Of a DNA stretch of 64,000 nt, positions 8,726 through 18,246 are shown piece after piece. Origin of the DNA: Lactiplantibacillus plajomi. GTDB taxonomy: Bacteria > Bacillota > Bacilli > Lactobacillales > Lactobacillaceae. The DNA lies in contig NZ_BJDZ01000007.1 in NCBI RefSeq assembly GCF_005405405.1, forward strand, positions 60,990 through 124,989. Direction: 5' to 3'. Numbering within the stretch: position 1 is the stretch's first letter; every line of letters begins with the position of its first letter. The position numbers and the translations under genes were made by a program. The notes beneath the pieces were generated by a model. The model had not been told where the DNA came from, ran no database searches, and saw only the letters and a list, made by a program, of their open reading frames with translations.

Positions 8726-8912
8726 ATGGGGACGAGCGACTAGTTTTGATATAAATTTAATTATGCAAATTGCATAGGATTTTTCCACGCTTATTCATTA
8801 TGATGGTTGTACATTGAAGTTGGGCGTTGCGATGGCTTTGGGGGCACAATTGTTAATAAACCCAACTGAAATGGTGATTGACGATGATCGGTGAGAAGTG
8901 GAGGAGAAAAAA

Positions 8913-9920
8913 ATGTTGTGGGATCAAATTGTTGGAGTACTTTTTATGTTAGTGATTTTGGTATTTATATGTTCATTGCTGGGGTGGGGCTTTACTTGGC
9001 TTTTTAAAAAGAATGGTTACCGGTGGAAACGGGTGACACTAATAAGTTCGGTTCTGTCAGTAGTTCTATTGATTTTATTGGTGGTTGTTGCGCAGTTTAC
9101 GGGTAACCAAGATAAACCAGCAACCCAGAAAATCTACCCGGTCCGGGTGACCCAGATTACGACTGACAAACATCAGGACTGGCGCTTTTCTGGGACGACT
9201 AAGGCACCGGATAACGCAACGGTGGTTGTGATTACGGGGAAAGACGGTGACCATAACATTCCGTTAGCGCAAACTAGTGCTGGTAAATTGCCTAAAGTCC
9301 GTAATGGTAAAGTTCAGGCAACGGTCCTAGGTGCGTCAGGGGTTCGCACGACTGAGAAATACCAAGCGGGCCAAACGGCGAAGTTGCGGGTCGTGGCCAT
9401 TAGTCATTATGATAAAAAAATGGGGACAGCATTATCCGATAAAATGGTTGCCAAGGTGAATGCGAAGTCAAAAACGACGGTGTTCAAACTAACGGCGGCC
9501 CAGGCCCGTTACTTGAATGGTGATGAAGCCGAATCATCAACGGAATCTTCGACAAAGCGCACTCATGACGGTAGCTACAGTGCGACCGAGGGCGAAAACA
9601 ATGCGCGGAAGTATTCGTATGGCGACTTTGTAAAGTCTGATGATTGGAACGGCAAATCGTACCATATTTCTAAAGCCGAAGTGCTACAAGCGGACGAATC
9701 GGCTGGGCAGACGACGCTATTAGTTTATACGGATGAGGATCCTTCGCACCTCTTTATGGTTAGCCATGAAGGTAAGACGACGGCCGTTGAAGATGATTAC
9801 GTTGATATTCAGGGGGTCTTCGGTGACCGACAAACTTACGAAACTAAGCTCGGGGGGAGCAATACCGTGCCGTCACTAACGGCGAAAAAAATCACGGTGA
9901 CCGGCCAAGCAACCGACTAA
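8913..9920 (+). CDS. Membrane-anchored extracellular protein of unknown function
   Basis: 335 aa. Two hydrophobic N-terminal segments (residues 3-30 and 42-62) are followed by an exported beta-rich region (about 70-200: WRFSGTTKAPDNATVVVITGK). A Ser/Thr/Glu-rich linker near 205-225 leads to a second C-terminal domain (YSYGDFVKSDDWNGKSYHI, about 235-330) that resembles small OB- or lipoprotein-like domains. The start is ATG 8913, because GGAGGAG sits just upstream and makes the in-frame GTG at 8898 unlikely. I do not recognise the family. Confidence 0.65.
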   Translation: MLWDQIVGVLFMLVILVFICSLLGWGFTWLFKKNGYRWKRVTLISSVLSVVLLILLVVVAQFTGNQDKPATQKIYPVRVTQITTDKHQDWRFSGTTKAPDNATVVVITGKDGDHNIPLAQTSAGKLPKVRNGKVQATVLGASGVRTTEKYQAGQTAKLRVVAISHYDKKMGTALSDKMVAKVNAKSKTTVFKLTAAQARYLNGDEAESSTESSTKRTHDGSYSATEGENNARKYSYGDFVKSDDWNGKSYHISKAEVLQADESAGQTTLLVYTDEDPSHLFMVSHEGKTTAVEDDYVDIQGVFGDRQTYETKLGGSNTVPSLTAKKITVTGQATD

Positions 9921-9938
9921 CGGGTCAATGGTAGTAGC

Positions 9939-9975
9939 AAAAAAGCTTCGCTGATTTTTTTCAGCGAAGCTTTTT
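9939..9975. terminator. Bidirectional terminator
   Basis: AAAAAGCTTCGCTGA and TCAGCGAAGCTTTTT form a perfect 15-bp stem with a T-rich loop, between the convergent 8913 gene and cfa. Confidence 0.9.
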
Positions 9976-9990
9976 AGTATTCATATTCAA

Positions 9991-11187
9991 TTAGACTTCT
10001 TCAGCCACCGGATGGTCCGCATACATGTATTCGCGGGTTAACGGTAAGTTCCGTGATGACGGGCCCTTAGAAACGAGGTACTGCATCACGTCAATGTTAC
10101 CGGACTGGAAGGAAGCGGCGCAGGCTTGTAGGTATAAGTCCCACATGCGAGTAAAGCGTTCGCCCATCTTCGCTTCAACTTTACCGCGAACCGCGTTAAA
10201 GTTTTCGTCCCATAATTCAGTCGTCCGTTGGTAATGGCGGCGTAAGGTTTCAACGTCGTCAACTTGTAAACCGGAGTCGATGATGTGTTGGAGGTTTTCG
10301 GTCATGCCGGGAACGTAGCCACCTGGGAAGATGTACTTATCTAACCAGCCGTTAGTGGCGCCACCTTGTTGACGGGTAATCCCGTGAAGCAGGGCGATAC
10401 CTTCTGGCTTGAGGTAGTGGTTAACGCGTTCGAAGTACATCGCCAAGTTATCCTTACCGACGTGTTCGAACATGCCGACACTGGTGATGTAGTCGTAAGT
10501 TTCGTCACCGAGTTCGCGGTAATCTTCCAAGCGAACTTCAGCGACGTCGCTTAAGCCTTCATCCTTGATCCGTTGGGAAACCAGGTCGTATTGTTCCTGA
10601 GAAAGCGTGATGCCGACGACTTTTAAACCGTATTCCTTAGCAGCGGTCAGCATAAGCGTTCCCCAGCCACAACCGATATCCAATAAGGTTTTACCTGGTT
10701 GCGGGTTGAGCTTTTGAATGATGTGGTGCACTTTGTTGATTTGGGCCGTTTCTAGACTGTCGTCTTCGTGTTTGAAGTAGGCACAAGAATAGGTCAAGGT
10801 TGGATCCAACCACATTTCATAGAAGTCATTACCAACGTCGTAGTGACTTTGGATGTCTTCCTGACTCTTCTTTTCAGTATGGGATTGCTTAGGCATGAAT
10901 TTTTTTAGCTTGGAGTTGTAAAAGAAACTGTCGGCGGATTCGTAAGCTGATTCGATCAACTTTTGAATACTACCTTCGATTTCAATTTTGCCGTCCATGT
11001 AAGCTTCGCCCAGCGCAATCGACGCATTTCTGGTAATATCGTGCATTGGGATGGCTTCCTTGAAAGTAATCGTTACTTCTGGGGTGCCGTCGCCATACGT
11101 CTTACTGCTACCGTCCCAGTAGTTTACCTTAACCGGGATGTTGAAGGAGTGGCTTAACAGGGTCTTGTAAAAAGTCTTTTCTAACAT
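9991..11187 (-). CDS. cfa: Cyclopropane-fatty-acyl-phospholipid synthase
   Basis: This enzyme adds a methylene group from S-adenosylmethionine across double bonds of unsaturated fatty acids in membrane phospholipids, a standard stress and stationary-phase response in lactobacilli. The 398-aa protein has the N-terminal domain (residues 1-110) and the methyltransferase core with [12 protein letters not shown] near 175, GITLSQEQ, and [10 protein letters not shown], with HGITRQ further on. I use ATG 11187 (MLEKTFYK); the frame stays open further upstream, but that extension is not family-like and overlaps the divergent promoter. Confidence 0.93.
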   Translation of the reverse strand: MLEKTFYKTLLSHSFNIPVKVNYWDGSSKTYGDGTPEVTITFKEAIPMHDITRNASIALGEAYMDGKIEIEGSIQKLIESAYESADSFFYNSKLKKFMPKQSHTEKKSQEDIQSHYDVGNDFYEMWLDPTLTYSCAYFKHEDDSLETAQINKVHHIIQKLNPQPGKTLLDIGCGWGTLMLTAAKEYGLKVVGITLSQEQYDLVSQRIKDEGLSDVAEVRLEDYRELGDETYDYITSVGMFEHVGKDNLAMYFERVNHYLKPEGIALLHGITRQQGGATNGWLDKYIFPGGYVPGMTENLQHIIDSGLQVDDVETLRRHYQRTTELWDENFNAVRGKVEAKMGERFTRMWDLYLQACAASFQSGNIDVMQYLVSKGPSSRNLPLTREYMYADHPVAEEV

Positions 11188-11264
11188 TACAGTGAGGATC
11201 CTTTCTTGATAAAATACAAAAAACATTATACGCTTATGAAAACCGTTTTGTAAGCACAAAGCTT

Positions 11265-11294
11265 TTACGGTTAAATTCGTAAACATGGTATAAT
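11265..11294 (+). promoter_or_regulatory. Putative promoter of the 11332 gene
   Basis: TTACGG (11265-11270), 18-bp spacer with TGG next to the -10, and a perfect TATAAT at 11289-11294. The GTG/ATG start lies 35 nt downstream behind GGGGGTG. Confidence 0.5.
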
Positions 11295-11331
11295 AAATCG
11301 ATAAGTAAAACAAACTTTTGGGGGTGTTGTG

Positions 11332-12348
11332 ATGAAAAAGTGGTTATGGGCAATTGTCGTGGTCGTCGTGGCCGTTGGCGTTGGTGGTTATTCGTACACT
11401 CGTTACCGGTTGCAGGAACAGTCGTACACGACCGAAATGAAAGCAGGTAAGCGCGCTTTACATGCTAAGGATTATTCGCAGGCCGTGACGAACTTTACGC
11501 ACGCCACCCGGACCCGCGCCAGTGATCAGACGGCGCAACGGTATTTGACCCAGACGCAGACTTACGTGGACGCCGCTGAAGCGTTAAAAGCGCGTCAGTT
11601 TAGTGCGGCTAAACGTGATTTTAAGCAGGTTAAGCAAACCCGGCACGCATCCGCCGTCTTAACGGAACGCGCCCAGGACCAACTCAAAACGATCAAGCAG
11701 GTCTTAGCGAAGCGCAAGACCTACCGTTCGCAGTATCAGAGTGCCCTAGAGTTAAATAAGGCCAATGAGTTTACCGATTCTAACGGTGTCATCAAAGTGA
11801 TGATGCAGGATAAGCGTTTCAAGCAAACCCATTATCAAGATATTTATAAGCAGGCGACCGCGTTACGCAAGCAAAATAACGCGTCGATCAAAGCGCTAAC
11901 TGGCGCTGCGCCAATTGAGGATAGTACTGAAAGTGCGTTGTCGGCAAGTTCTTCAAGTTCAAGTCAGCGGCACCAGGCTGCACAATCGCAGTCAACGACC
12001 GCTGAAAGCGACACCGCCACGTCATCGAGTCAGCCGACTGGGTTATATACCGAAGCCCAAATCAATGCAACCCGTGCCGAGTTGAACGAAGCCGGTATGA
12101 AGGGTAGTAGTATGACTGACGACCAAATCATTGCAATCTTAAAGCGGGCGGGCGAGCAGCACGTTTCCATCGCGCAGGCCGCTAAAAATACCGATTATAG
12201 TGCGGCCCAGATCAACGCGACCCGCGCTGAACTTGACGAAGCCGGCTATAACAGCCATAATTACACCGATGCGCAGGTTGAGGCCATTTTGCAACAGGCC
12301 AGTGCCCAGCACATGTCGATCGCGCAAGCGGCCAAGTCCTTACAATAA
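11332..12348 (+). CDS. Membrane-anchored protein with TPR-like part and two C-terminal repeats
   Basis: About 338 aa. Residues 1-22 form a membrane anchor. Residues 30-180 are helical and TPR-like ([18 protein letters not shown]). A Ser/Gln-rich linker (about 200-240) leads to two copies of a roughly 50-residue helical repeat. Both copies share [10 protein letters not shown], an Asp/Asn-rich turn, and QH-SIAQAAK. The N-terminal half resembles the lipoprotein at 53552, so this is an envelope family in this genome. Function unknown. The annotated start could also be the GTG at 11329. Confidence 0.68.
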   Translation: MKKWLWAIVVVVVAVGVGGYSYTRYRLQEQSYTTEMKAGKRALHAKDYSQAVTNFTHATRTRASDQTAQRYLTQTQTYVDAAEALKARQFSAAKRDFKQVKQTRHASAVLTERAQDQLKTIKQVLAKRKTYRSQYQSALELNKANEFTDSNGVIKVMMQDKRFKQTHYQDIYKQATALRKQNNASIKALTGAAPIEDSTESALSASSSSSSQRHQAAQSQSTTAESDTATSSSQPTGLYTEAQINATRAELNEAGMKGSSMTDDQIIAILKRAGEQHVSIAQAAKNTDYSAAQINATRAELDEAGYNSHNYTDAQVEAILQQASAQHMSIAQAAKSLQ

Positions 12349-12387
12349 ATATAATTAGAATTATATCGGTATGGAAGCATACTTAAC

Positions 12388-12436
12388 AATCACCGGTAAA
12401 ACACCCGCTTTTAGGTGTGAATCGGTGATTTTTTTA
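12388..12436 (+). terminator. Terminator
   Basis: AATCACCG pairs with CGGTGATTTTTTT. A second nested stem (ACACC/GGTGT) lies inside the loop. Confidence 0.8.
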
Positions 12437-12553
12437 TAAAAACTGTTATAGAATGTAAGAGTAAGGACGGATGACTTTCGTTCTACATGTTTTTTAGATT
12501 CATGGGGGCGGTCATTTTGGACCAACGGCGACATTTTTTTAGCAGCAAGATGT

Positions 12554-12581
12554 CAAAATAGGTACAAAATTGACTATTTTG
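12554..12581. promoter_or_regulatory. Inverted repeat upstream of ROK regulator, candidate operator
   Basis: CAAAATAG and CTATTTTG form perfect 8-bp arms 12 bp apart in the roughly 290-bp region before the ROK gene. ROK repressors often bind their own AT-rich upstream region, so this may be an autoregulatory site; that is inference. Confidence 0.4.
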
Positions 12582-12723
12582 TGTAACAAGTTAGTTTGAT
12601 GCTATAGAATATTAACAGATTAGGGGGTTAAGGTGACCACCGAATGGCTAGATTGATGGCAGGCCAGGTTAAGTAATCTGACAATAGTAATTCGGCGACT
12701 CGGTGTGGACACCTAGATTCAGG

Positions 12724-13878
12724 ATGATTATTAATAAACACGTGATGCGCAGTACCAACGAGAAACAAGTGCTACAACAAGTTATTAATGAGGGGCCAAT
12801 TAGTCGGAGTCAAATTTCACGGAATTTGAACTTAAACAAGGTTACCGTTTCAGACATTTATAATCAGTTATTACGGACCGATTTCATTAAGGAAATCGGC
12901 TGTGGCGTTAGCACTAAAAATGGTGGCCGTAAGCCGGTGATGGCGGAATTAAACGTCAACTATGGTTTCGTTGCCAGCATTGATTTATCCGAAGACGCCG
13001 TGAAGCTCATGTATTCGCGGTTGAACGGTAAGATCTTACACTTCCAGAGCTTTAAGACCAACGACATGACGTTGACCGATACCATCGACCTGATTGAAGA
13101 CCAGTTACGAAACGTTGACGATTACGGCACGATTCATGGCTTGATGGGGGTTGCGATTGCCCTGGACGGAATCATTTACGAAAACAAGATTTTGAAAACC
13201 CCAATCAAGTGTTTAGCCAACTTCGATTTAGCTAAATACTTGCGGGATAAGTTACGGATTCCAGTGGTACTGGAAAAGAAAGCCAACTTAACGGCCGTAT
13301 TCGAACGCGATTTCCACGACAACGAAATCTTCAATAACGTGGTTTCGGTGGTCGTGCGTGATCAAATCCACGCCGGTATCGTGGCCGATTCGCGGTTGTA
13401 CTCCGGGCATGAAGGTGAAGCCGGCGAAGTCGGGACGGCCTTACTTGAAGACCGTCACTTGGACAACCACATGGAATCGGTGAACGATTACGCGTCGGAA
13501 AAGGCGCTCTGGGCACGGTTGAAGGCCATTAAGCACGTTGACCGCTTAGATTTAACGGCGGTTAAGCACGACTACATCAACCATGATCCGGAAGTGACCA
13601 AAGTCTTTAACGACTTCGTTTACTACCTTTCCAAGGTGGTTTCCAACGTCAGCACCGCTTTTGCACCGGACGTAGTTGTGTTGAACACGACCGTACTGGA
13701 AATCTTGCCACAATTGTTGACGGATATCCGCAACATGACGGCTAAGATGTCCTCACCGACCCGGCAAGTTCCAATCATTGCGACGAAGAACGTCCAATCA
13801 GCAGCTTTACTGGGCGGGGCGTCCGTGATTATTCACCAAGCGTTAGGATTAGAAAGTTTAAAGATGCATTTCCAATAA
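12724..13878 (+). CDS. ROK family transcriptional regulator (XylR/NagC type)
   Basis: About 384 aa. The N-terminal winged HTH (STNEKQVLQQVINEGPISRS, then LNLNKVTVSDIYNQLL) is followed by a ROK sugar-kinase-like domain. The ROK domain is weakened: the usual ExGH zinc-site segment reads SGHEGEAGEVGT, but the CxCGxxGCxE cysteines are missing, and the ATP loop is poor. It is therefore a sensor rather than a kinase. No sugar gene is adjacent, so its targets are unknown. Start chosen at ATG 12724; GTG 12703 and ATG 12745 are alternatives. Confidence 0.82.
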   Translation: MIINKHVMRSTNEKQVLQQVINEGPISRSQISRNLNLNKVTVSDIYNQLLRTDFIKEIGCGVSTKNGGRKPVMAELNVNYGFVASIDLSEDAVKLMYSRLNGKILHFQSFKTNDMTLTDTIDLIEDQLRNVDDYGTIHGLMGVAIALDGIIYENKILKTPIKCLANFDLAKYLRDKLRIPVVLEKKANLTAVFERDFHDNEIFNNVVSVVVRDQIHAGIVADSRLYSGHEGEAGEVGTALLEDRHLDNHMESVNDYASEKALWARLKAIKHVDRLDLTAVKHDYINHDPEVTKVFNDFVYYLSKVVSNVSTAFAPDVVVLNTTVLEILPQLLTDIRNMTAKMSSPTRQVPIIATKNVQSAALLGGASVIIHQALGLESLKMHFQ

Positions 13879-13909
13879 AATAAGTTGAACCAACGTGTTT
13901 AAATAAACG

Positions 13910-13955
13910 AACGTGTGAAGTTTACCGTAAATGACGGAAACTTTACACGTTTTTT
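13910..13955 (+). terminator. Terminator after ROK regulator
   Basis: AACGTGTGAAGTTT and AAACTTTACACGTT (one mismatch) form a long stem followed by TTTTTT. Confidence 0.85.
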
Positions 13956-14028
13956 GCGTAATTATAAGTTACTTTTCGTTTTTATTAGCCTGGTTTTCCG
14001 TTAAAATGGGGACAAGGATAGTAGAGGG

Positions 14029-15111
14029 GTGGAACTTTTGGAATTTTGGTCGCAGTTCGTCCACAACGTCCGCTTGCGGCGGGCGGTTGTGCTGGCGCTG
14101 GTGGTGTTGGTCTTGTATTTATCGGCGGGAATGATGAGCATTATTTTGCTCACCTTTGTCTTTACCTTTTTGGTGACCCGCTTAGTACGGACGGTGCGCA
14201 AGTGGGTCAAGTTACCACCGACGCTGATCGTCATCGTCATTTATATTTTGGTTATTTTAGGGATGTACTACGCGGTTTCGCTGTATTTGCCGAAGTTAAT
14301 TAACCAGACGTTTTCCACGTTTGAGTCGGTGTATAAGTTCTATCAAAACCCGTCGCACGATACCAATCAGCTGCTGACTTGGGTCACGTCATACATGGCC
14401 GAATCGGATATTTTAAAGCAGCTTAAGGGCGGCATTTCGGTCGTTTTCCAGTACATTACCAACATTGGGAACATGGGGCTGACGTTCTTCCTATCGTTTA
14501 TTTTAAGCTTCTTTTTTACGGTCGAAATGCACCAGATGGGCGACTTTTCCAAGCGTTTCTTAACAAGTACCTTTGGCTGGTTCTTCCAGGACGTGGCCTA
14601 CTTCGCGCGTAAGTTTGTCAACAGTTTCGGGGTCGTCTTGGAAGCCCAGTTCCTGATTGCCATCGTTAACACGGCGATTACGGTGGCCTTTATGGCGATC
14701 CTGCAAATGCCACAGCTGATCAGTTTAGGCTTAATGATTTTCTTGCTCAGTCTAATTCCCGTCGCGGGGGTGATCATCTCGGTAGTGCCGCTGAGCTTGA
14801 TTGCCTACTCGGTCGGTGGCTTCCGTTACGTTGTCTACATGATTGTGATGATTGTCGTGGTGCACGCCCTTGAAGCCTACGTGCTCAACCCGAAGTTCAT
14901 GTCGAGTCGAACGGAATTACCAATCTTTTACACGTTCGTGGTGCTGTTAATCAGTGAACGGCTCTTCGGCGTCTGGGGATTGATTGTCGGTGTCCCAATC
15001 TTTAACTTCATTTTAGACATCATTGGTGTGAAACCGGTTCACGGACTACACCCGAAAATTAATTTGAAAAAAACCATCACTTTTCACCCCGACTCTGAAA
15101 ATAAGGACTGA
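14029..15111 (+). CDS. AI-2E family transporter
   Basis: A 360-aa membrane protein with about eight segments. It opens with two closely spaced N-terminal segments and has the long extracytoplasmic helical part (about 85-140). The family C-terminus is clear: LMIFLLSLIPVAGVIISVVPL, then EAYVLNPKFMSSRTELP and LFGVWGLIVGVPIFNFILDI. Family members include exporters of AI-2 and Na+/Li+ antiporters, so the name should not be read as proof of quorum signalling. GTG start at 14029. Confidence 0.88.
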   Translation: MELLEFWSQFVHNVRLRRAVVLALVVLVLYLSAGMMSIILLTFVFTFLVTRLVRTVRKWVKLPPTLIVIVIYILVILGMYYAVSLYLPKLINQTFSTFESVYKFYQNPSHDTNQLLTWVTSYMAESDILKQLKGGISVVFQYITNIGNMGLTFFLSFILSFFFTVEMHQMGDFSKRFLTSTFGWFFQDVAYFARKFVNSFGVVLEAQFLIAIVNTAITVAFMAILQMPQLISLGLMIFLLSLIPVAGVIISVVPLSLIAYSVGGFRYVVYMIVMIVVVHALEAYVLNPKFMSSRTELPIFYTFVVLLISERLFGVWGLIVGVPIFNFILDIIGVKPVHGLHPKINLKKTITFHPDSENKD

Positions 15112-15118
15112 TATTGTT

Positions 15119-15146
15119 TTGATTTTTCGCGGTTTCAGTGTAGAAT
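15119..15146 (+). promoter_or_regulatory. Putative gpmA promoter
   Basis: TTGATT (15119-15124), 16-bp spacer and TAGAAT (15141-15146), 41 nt upstream of the gpmA start. Confidence 0.5.
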
Positions 15147-15187
15147 AAGGGGAGTAAATAACTATAAGAAAGAGGTCATTAACTGCT

Positions 15188-15880
15188 ATGGCAAAATTAG
15201 TATTGATTCGTCACGGTCAAAGTGAATGGAACTTATCTAACCAATTTACTGGTTGGGTAGACGTTGATCTAAGTGAAAAGGGTGTTGAAGAAGCTAAGGC
15301 GGCTGGTCAAAAAGTTAAAGAAGCCGGCTTACAATTCGACTACGCCTTCACTTCAGTTTTGACTCGTGCCATCAAGACTTTGCACTACGTCCTTGAAGAA
15401 TCCGACCAACTTTGGATTCCAGAAACGAAATCATGGCGCTTAAACGAACGTCATTACGGTGCATTACAAGGTTTGAACAAGAAGGAAACCGCTGAAAAAT
15501 ACGGTGACGACCAAGTTCATATCTGGCGTCGTTCATACGACGTATTGCCTCCATTATTGAGTGCGGATGATGAAGGTTCAGCTGTTAACGATCGTCGTTA
15601 CGCTGACTTAGACCCGAACATCGTGCCTGGTGGCGAAAACTTAAAGGTTACTTTGGAACGGGTTATGCCTTTCTGGGAAGACCAAATTGCGCCTAAGTTA
15701 TTAGACGGCAAGAACGTCATTATTGCCGCCCACGGTAACTCACTCCGCGCCCTTTCAAAGTACATTGAACAAATCAGTGATGATGACATCATGAACCTTG
15801 AAATGGCTACTGGTGAACCAGTGGTTTACGACTTCGACGAAAAGTTGAACGTTTTAGGTAAAGAAAAGTTAGGCAAATAA
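15188..15880 (+). CDS. gpmA: 2,3-bisphosphoglycerate-dependent phosphoglycerate mutase
   Basis: A glycolytic enzyme that interconverts 3- and 2-phosphoglycerate through a phosphohistidine. The 230-aa protein has the catalytic [10 protein letters not shown] near the N-terminus, [17 protein letters not shown] with the second acid/base residue, and [10 protein letters not shown] with the second histidine. AGAAAGAGG precedes the ATG. Codon choice is more biased than in its neighbours (many GAA, GGT, AAC codons), as expected for a highly expressed gene. It has its own promoter and a strong terminator. Confidence 0.97.
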   Translation: MAKLVLIRHGQSEWNLSNQFTGWVDVDLSEKGVEEAKAAGQKVKEAGLQFDYAFTSVLTRAIKTLHYVLEESDQLWIPETKSWRLNERHYGALQGLNKKETAEKYGDDQVHIWRRSYDVLPPLLSADDEGSAVNDRRYADLDPNIVPGGENLKVTLERVMPFWEDQIAPKLLDGKNVIIAAHGNSLRALSKYIEQISDDDIMNLEMATGEPVVYDFDEKLNVLGKEKLGK

Positions 15881-15907
15881 TTAAATAGTTATTTACTGAT
15901 TTTTAGG

Positions 15908-15939
15908 GCACTCCGCTGCTTGCAGGGGAGTGCTTTTTT
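15908..15939 (+). terminator. Terminator after gpmA
   Basis: GCACTCC and GGAGTGC with an 11-13 nt loop and TTTTTT. Confidence 0.9.
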
Positions 15940-16314
15940 GGGCGCCAAGTGCCGATAACGTCTGATGAGGTTGGCATTTGGTGATAAATGGACGCTAAAC
16001 GGACGCTGGTTATAATCATGAAAACTAAGCTTTGGATTTCAGAAAGTAACCGGCCTTATACATTTAGATAAAATCAATTATAAGCAGACTTGGTGAAGAA
16101 TTACTTGAAGGCTTTGGAATGCTTTATCGAGCAGTTGATAATAAGTTAAATTAATGAATTAAGGGCAGTGGACGCTAAATGGACACTACCGATTAAAACA
16201 GTGATTAAGAAGTAGGAGCTAAGCGGGTAAGTTCAAAGCATGCCCCCTTAGCCCCCATTTCCCACGATTGAGCGGGGAAACGAAAATCGGGGATTTAAAA
16301 GGGGACAAAGCTGG
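15940..16314 (+). other. Intergenic region with a short repeated motif
   Basis: No gene is visible. GGACGCTAAACGGACGCT (near 15989-16006) recurs as GGACGCTAAATGGACACT (near 16169-16186), about 180 bp apart. TTTCCC/GGGAAA arms are present near 16257-16282, just before the methyltransferase gene. Nothing else supportable was seen. Confidence 0.4.
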
Positions 16315-17052
16315 ATGAATATCAAAAGGTACGGGGTCGATGCGCCGTATGCGTTGCTGATCTATGCCGTGTTTGGCGTAGGGTTACTCTGGCACGCGTA
16401 CGTGAATCGGTGGAATTACCCGATTGGCATTGAGCTGACTATCGGGATTATCTTGTTGCTGGGTGCGTTGATCTTTTTACACACGACGGCCCAGGGGAAG
16501 TATCGCTTGTTTGACGATGCAATCAGGCACATAAACTTACGTCCGGACAGTCAAGTCTTAGACTTAGGCTGTGGTCGGGGCGCTTTATTAACGCGCATCG
16601 CCCGGCAATTAGGACCGGCTGGTAAAGTAACCGGTCTGGATCTGTGGTTGTCACGCGATCAATCACATAACAAAATGGCCGTGACGCAAAAAAACGTGGA
16701 TGATTTGGGATTAACGAATCGGGTTAATTTAGTGATGGGGAACATGACCAAGTTAGATTTTCCCGATGCAAGCTTTGACGTGGTGACGTCTAGCTTTGCC
16801 ATCCATAATATTAAAAATGAACAGGCCCGGATCAATGCGGTCAAGGAAGCCATTCGAGTGCTAAAACCTGGTGGACACCTTATGATCATCGATACTGGTC
16901 GTAATATTAACGAGTACGGGCAGGTCTTTCAAGACTCAGGGTTACAAATTACCCAGTCAATGGGCTTAGGTTTTAACGGTTGGTGGGCTACGCCACTAAC
17001 CGATAGTTACGTGGTGGCAGGCAATAAACCAACGACTAAAACGGCAAAATAA
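16315..17052 (+). CDS. Class I SAM-dependent methyltransferase with N-terminal membrane segments
   Basis: 245 aa. Residues 10-60 hold two hydrophobic segments. A Rossmann methyltransferase follows: motif I VLDLGCGRGALLTRIA (about 82-97), acidic GLDLW, then NMTKLDFPDASFDVVTSSF and VLKPGGHLMIIDTG. The methyl acceptor is unknown; membrane anchoring suggests a lipid or quinone-like substrate. The next gene (17083) follows after 30 nt and is probably co-transcribed. Confidence 0.82.
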   Translation: MNIKRYGVDAPYALLIYAVFGVGLLWHAYVNRWNYPIGIELTIGIILLLGALIFLHTTAQGKYRLFDDAIRHINLRPDSQVLDLGCGRGALLTRIARQLGPAGKVTGLDLWLSRDQSHNKMAVTQKNVDDLGLTNRVNLVMGNMTKLDFPDASFDVVTSSFAIHNIKNEQARINAVKEAIRVLKPGGHLMIIDTGRNINEYGQVFQDSGLQITQSMGLGFNGWWATPLTDSYVVAGNKPTTKTAK

Positions 17053-17082
17053 GATTAAGAAGAGAATTGGGGATACAATTAA

Positions 17083-17331
17083 ATGAGCGAAAAAGTTTCA
17101 GCTAATGAAGTAACACAACGTGAAATGATTCGGATTATTGGGTTATTCCGGAAGCAGGGATTCAAGGGCAACTACTTGAGTTTCCAACACGTGGCCGATG
17201 AAGGAGCCGCGTACTTTGTGGTCATGGGTGATGAAAACAACGGTAATCAGGGGTTGTTTAAAGCTAACTTGTTGACTGGCGAAGTAGCGTTCCAATACAT
17301 GCTGGACGAAGATCACGTAGTTACTAAATAA
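17083..17331 (+). CDS. Small protein of unknown function (82 aa)
   Basis: A soluble, acidic 82-aa protein (key stretches: MIRIIGLFRKQGFKGNYLSF, YFVVMGDENNGNQGLFKANL). I do not recognise a family. It has a TTGGGGAT ribosome-binding region, lies 30 nt after the methyltransferase gene and ends at a terminator. A decayed copy in the same orientation lies 0.5 kb downstream at 17846-18094, together with a copy of the terminator. Confidence 0.7.
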   Translation: MSEKVSANEVTQREMIRIIGLFRKQGFKGNYLSFQHVADEGAAYFVVMGDENNGNQGLFKANLLTGEVAFQYMLDEDHVVTK

Positions 17332-17351
17332 ATATATGCTGATTAGTATAA

Positions 17352-17390
17352 AAGAGTGATTCCAAATTTTAAGGAATCACTCTTTTTTAA
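17352..17390 (+). terminator. Terminator, copy 1
   Basis: AAGAGTGATTCC and GGAATCACTCTT form a perfect 12-bp stem followed by a T run. The same 12-bp arms recur at 18113-18145. Confidence 0.9.
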
Positions 17391-17409
17391 TTGGCTATTT
17401 AACAGTGCT

Positions 17410-17710
17410 TAGTTAGCGAACGGATTTCCGTAAATTTGGCAGTATTGATAAAAGCCAAGGCGGTATAAATCAGTTGATTGATCAATTTGCTGGTTAGTTG
17501 ATAACTTGATTAATTTCAAGATTGAATTCGTAAATTCCAAGGCGGCGGTGCCATTGGCCGTTACTAAATTTTTATCGGTGATTACTTGTTCCTCATGAAA
17601 GTCATCAGGATTTTGATACTGTGGCTAACTTTGCTATAAATATTGAGCATTGCCGGTATGTTGATAACCTGTTAATAACCCGTTAGCACGATAAAAAGTG
17701 CAGTTTTCAT
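17410..17710 (-). pseudogene. DJ-1/PfpI family protein remnant with internal deletion
   Basis: Read from ATG 17710 on the minus strand, behind GGAGG, the frame starts MKTALFIVLTGY and then hits TAA. Further on, another frame gives 'EEQVITDKNLVTANGTAALEF' and ends at TAA 17410-17412. NLVTANGTAALEF is typical of the C-terminal part of DJ-1/PfpI glutamine-amidotransferase-like proteins. Only about 100 codons remain of roughly 200, so the middle including the nucleophile elbow is deleted and the reading frame is lost. Confidence 0.75.
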
Positions 17711-17845
17711 AATATTTCCTCCGTGTTTTCAAAAAATGAATACAGCTTCATCATAGCTTATGTCAGCATGCTTTCAGTCAGAAAGCACTTAAAGTTAATG
17801 ATTGTCGTGGGAATGTTATCAGCGGTGACTCTGGTTACTTTCTAA

Positions 17846-18094
17846 GAGGAACTTTTTACGATAGCAAACGAAGCTACGCAACACGAGATGATTTGAATTA
17901 TCGGCTTATTCTGGAAACAAGTATTCAAATATAATCAGCTTAGCTTCCAGTGCGTGGTTGATGAAGGTACGACGTATTTCATAGTGATGGGCGATGAAAA
18001 TAATGGTAACTAAGGGTTCTTCAAGGCGAATTTGCTAACTAGTGAAGTTGCGTTTCAGTACATGTTGGATGAAGAACACGTCGTAAGTAAATAA
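17846..18094 (+). pseudogene. Decayed tandem copy of the 82-aa gene at 17083
   Basis: From 17864 to 18094 the frame translates colinearly with residues 7-82 of the 17083 protein with no indel (EMI-IIGLF, YFIVMGDENNGN, VAFQYMLDEEHVVSK). It carries two nonsense codons, TGA replacing Arg after EMI and TAA replacing Gln after ENNGN. The start codon is not preserved. The terminator behind it is also a copy, so gene and terminator were duplicated together. Confidence 0.85.
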
Positions 18095-18112
18095 AGGTAG
18101 GACGACAATCGT

Positions 18113-18149
18113 AAGAGTGATTCCGGATTTTTAGGAATCACTCTTTTTG
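18113..18149 (+). terminator. Terminator, copy 2
   Basis: The same 12-bp arms as the terminator at 17352 (AAGAGTGATTCC/GGAATCACTCTT) with T run. Confidence 0.88.
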
Positions 18150-18170
18150 TAAAAGGATTTTTGAATCCTC

Positions 18171-18201
18171 TTGCCTTAGACCGAGTCTAAGCTCGTAAAC
18201 T
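18171..18201 (+). promoter_or_regulatory. MerR-type promoter with 19-bp spacer and dyad
   Basis: TTGCCT (18171-18176) and TAAACT (18196-18201) are 19 bp apart, longer than the usual 17. The spacer region holds the dyad CTTAGAC-CGA-GTCTAAG (18175-18191). This is the classic layout of promoters activated by MerR regulators by DNA distortion. It drives the PfpI-family gene at 18247; the broken MerR gene at 18822-19243 is the likely former regulator. Confidence 0.75.
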
Positions 18202-18246
18202 TGATATTGTTGAGTAATTACTGGGTATTAGAAGGAGAGAATCTTT

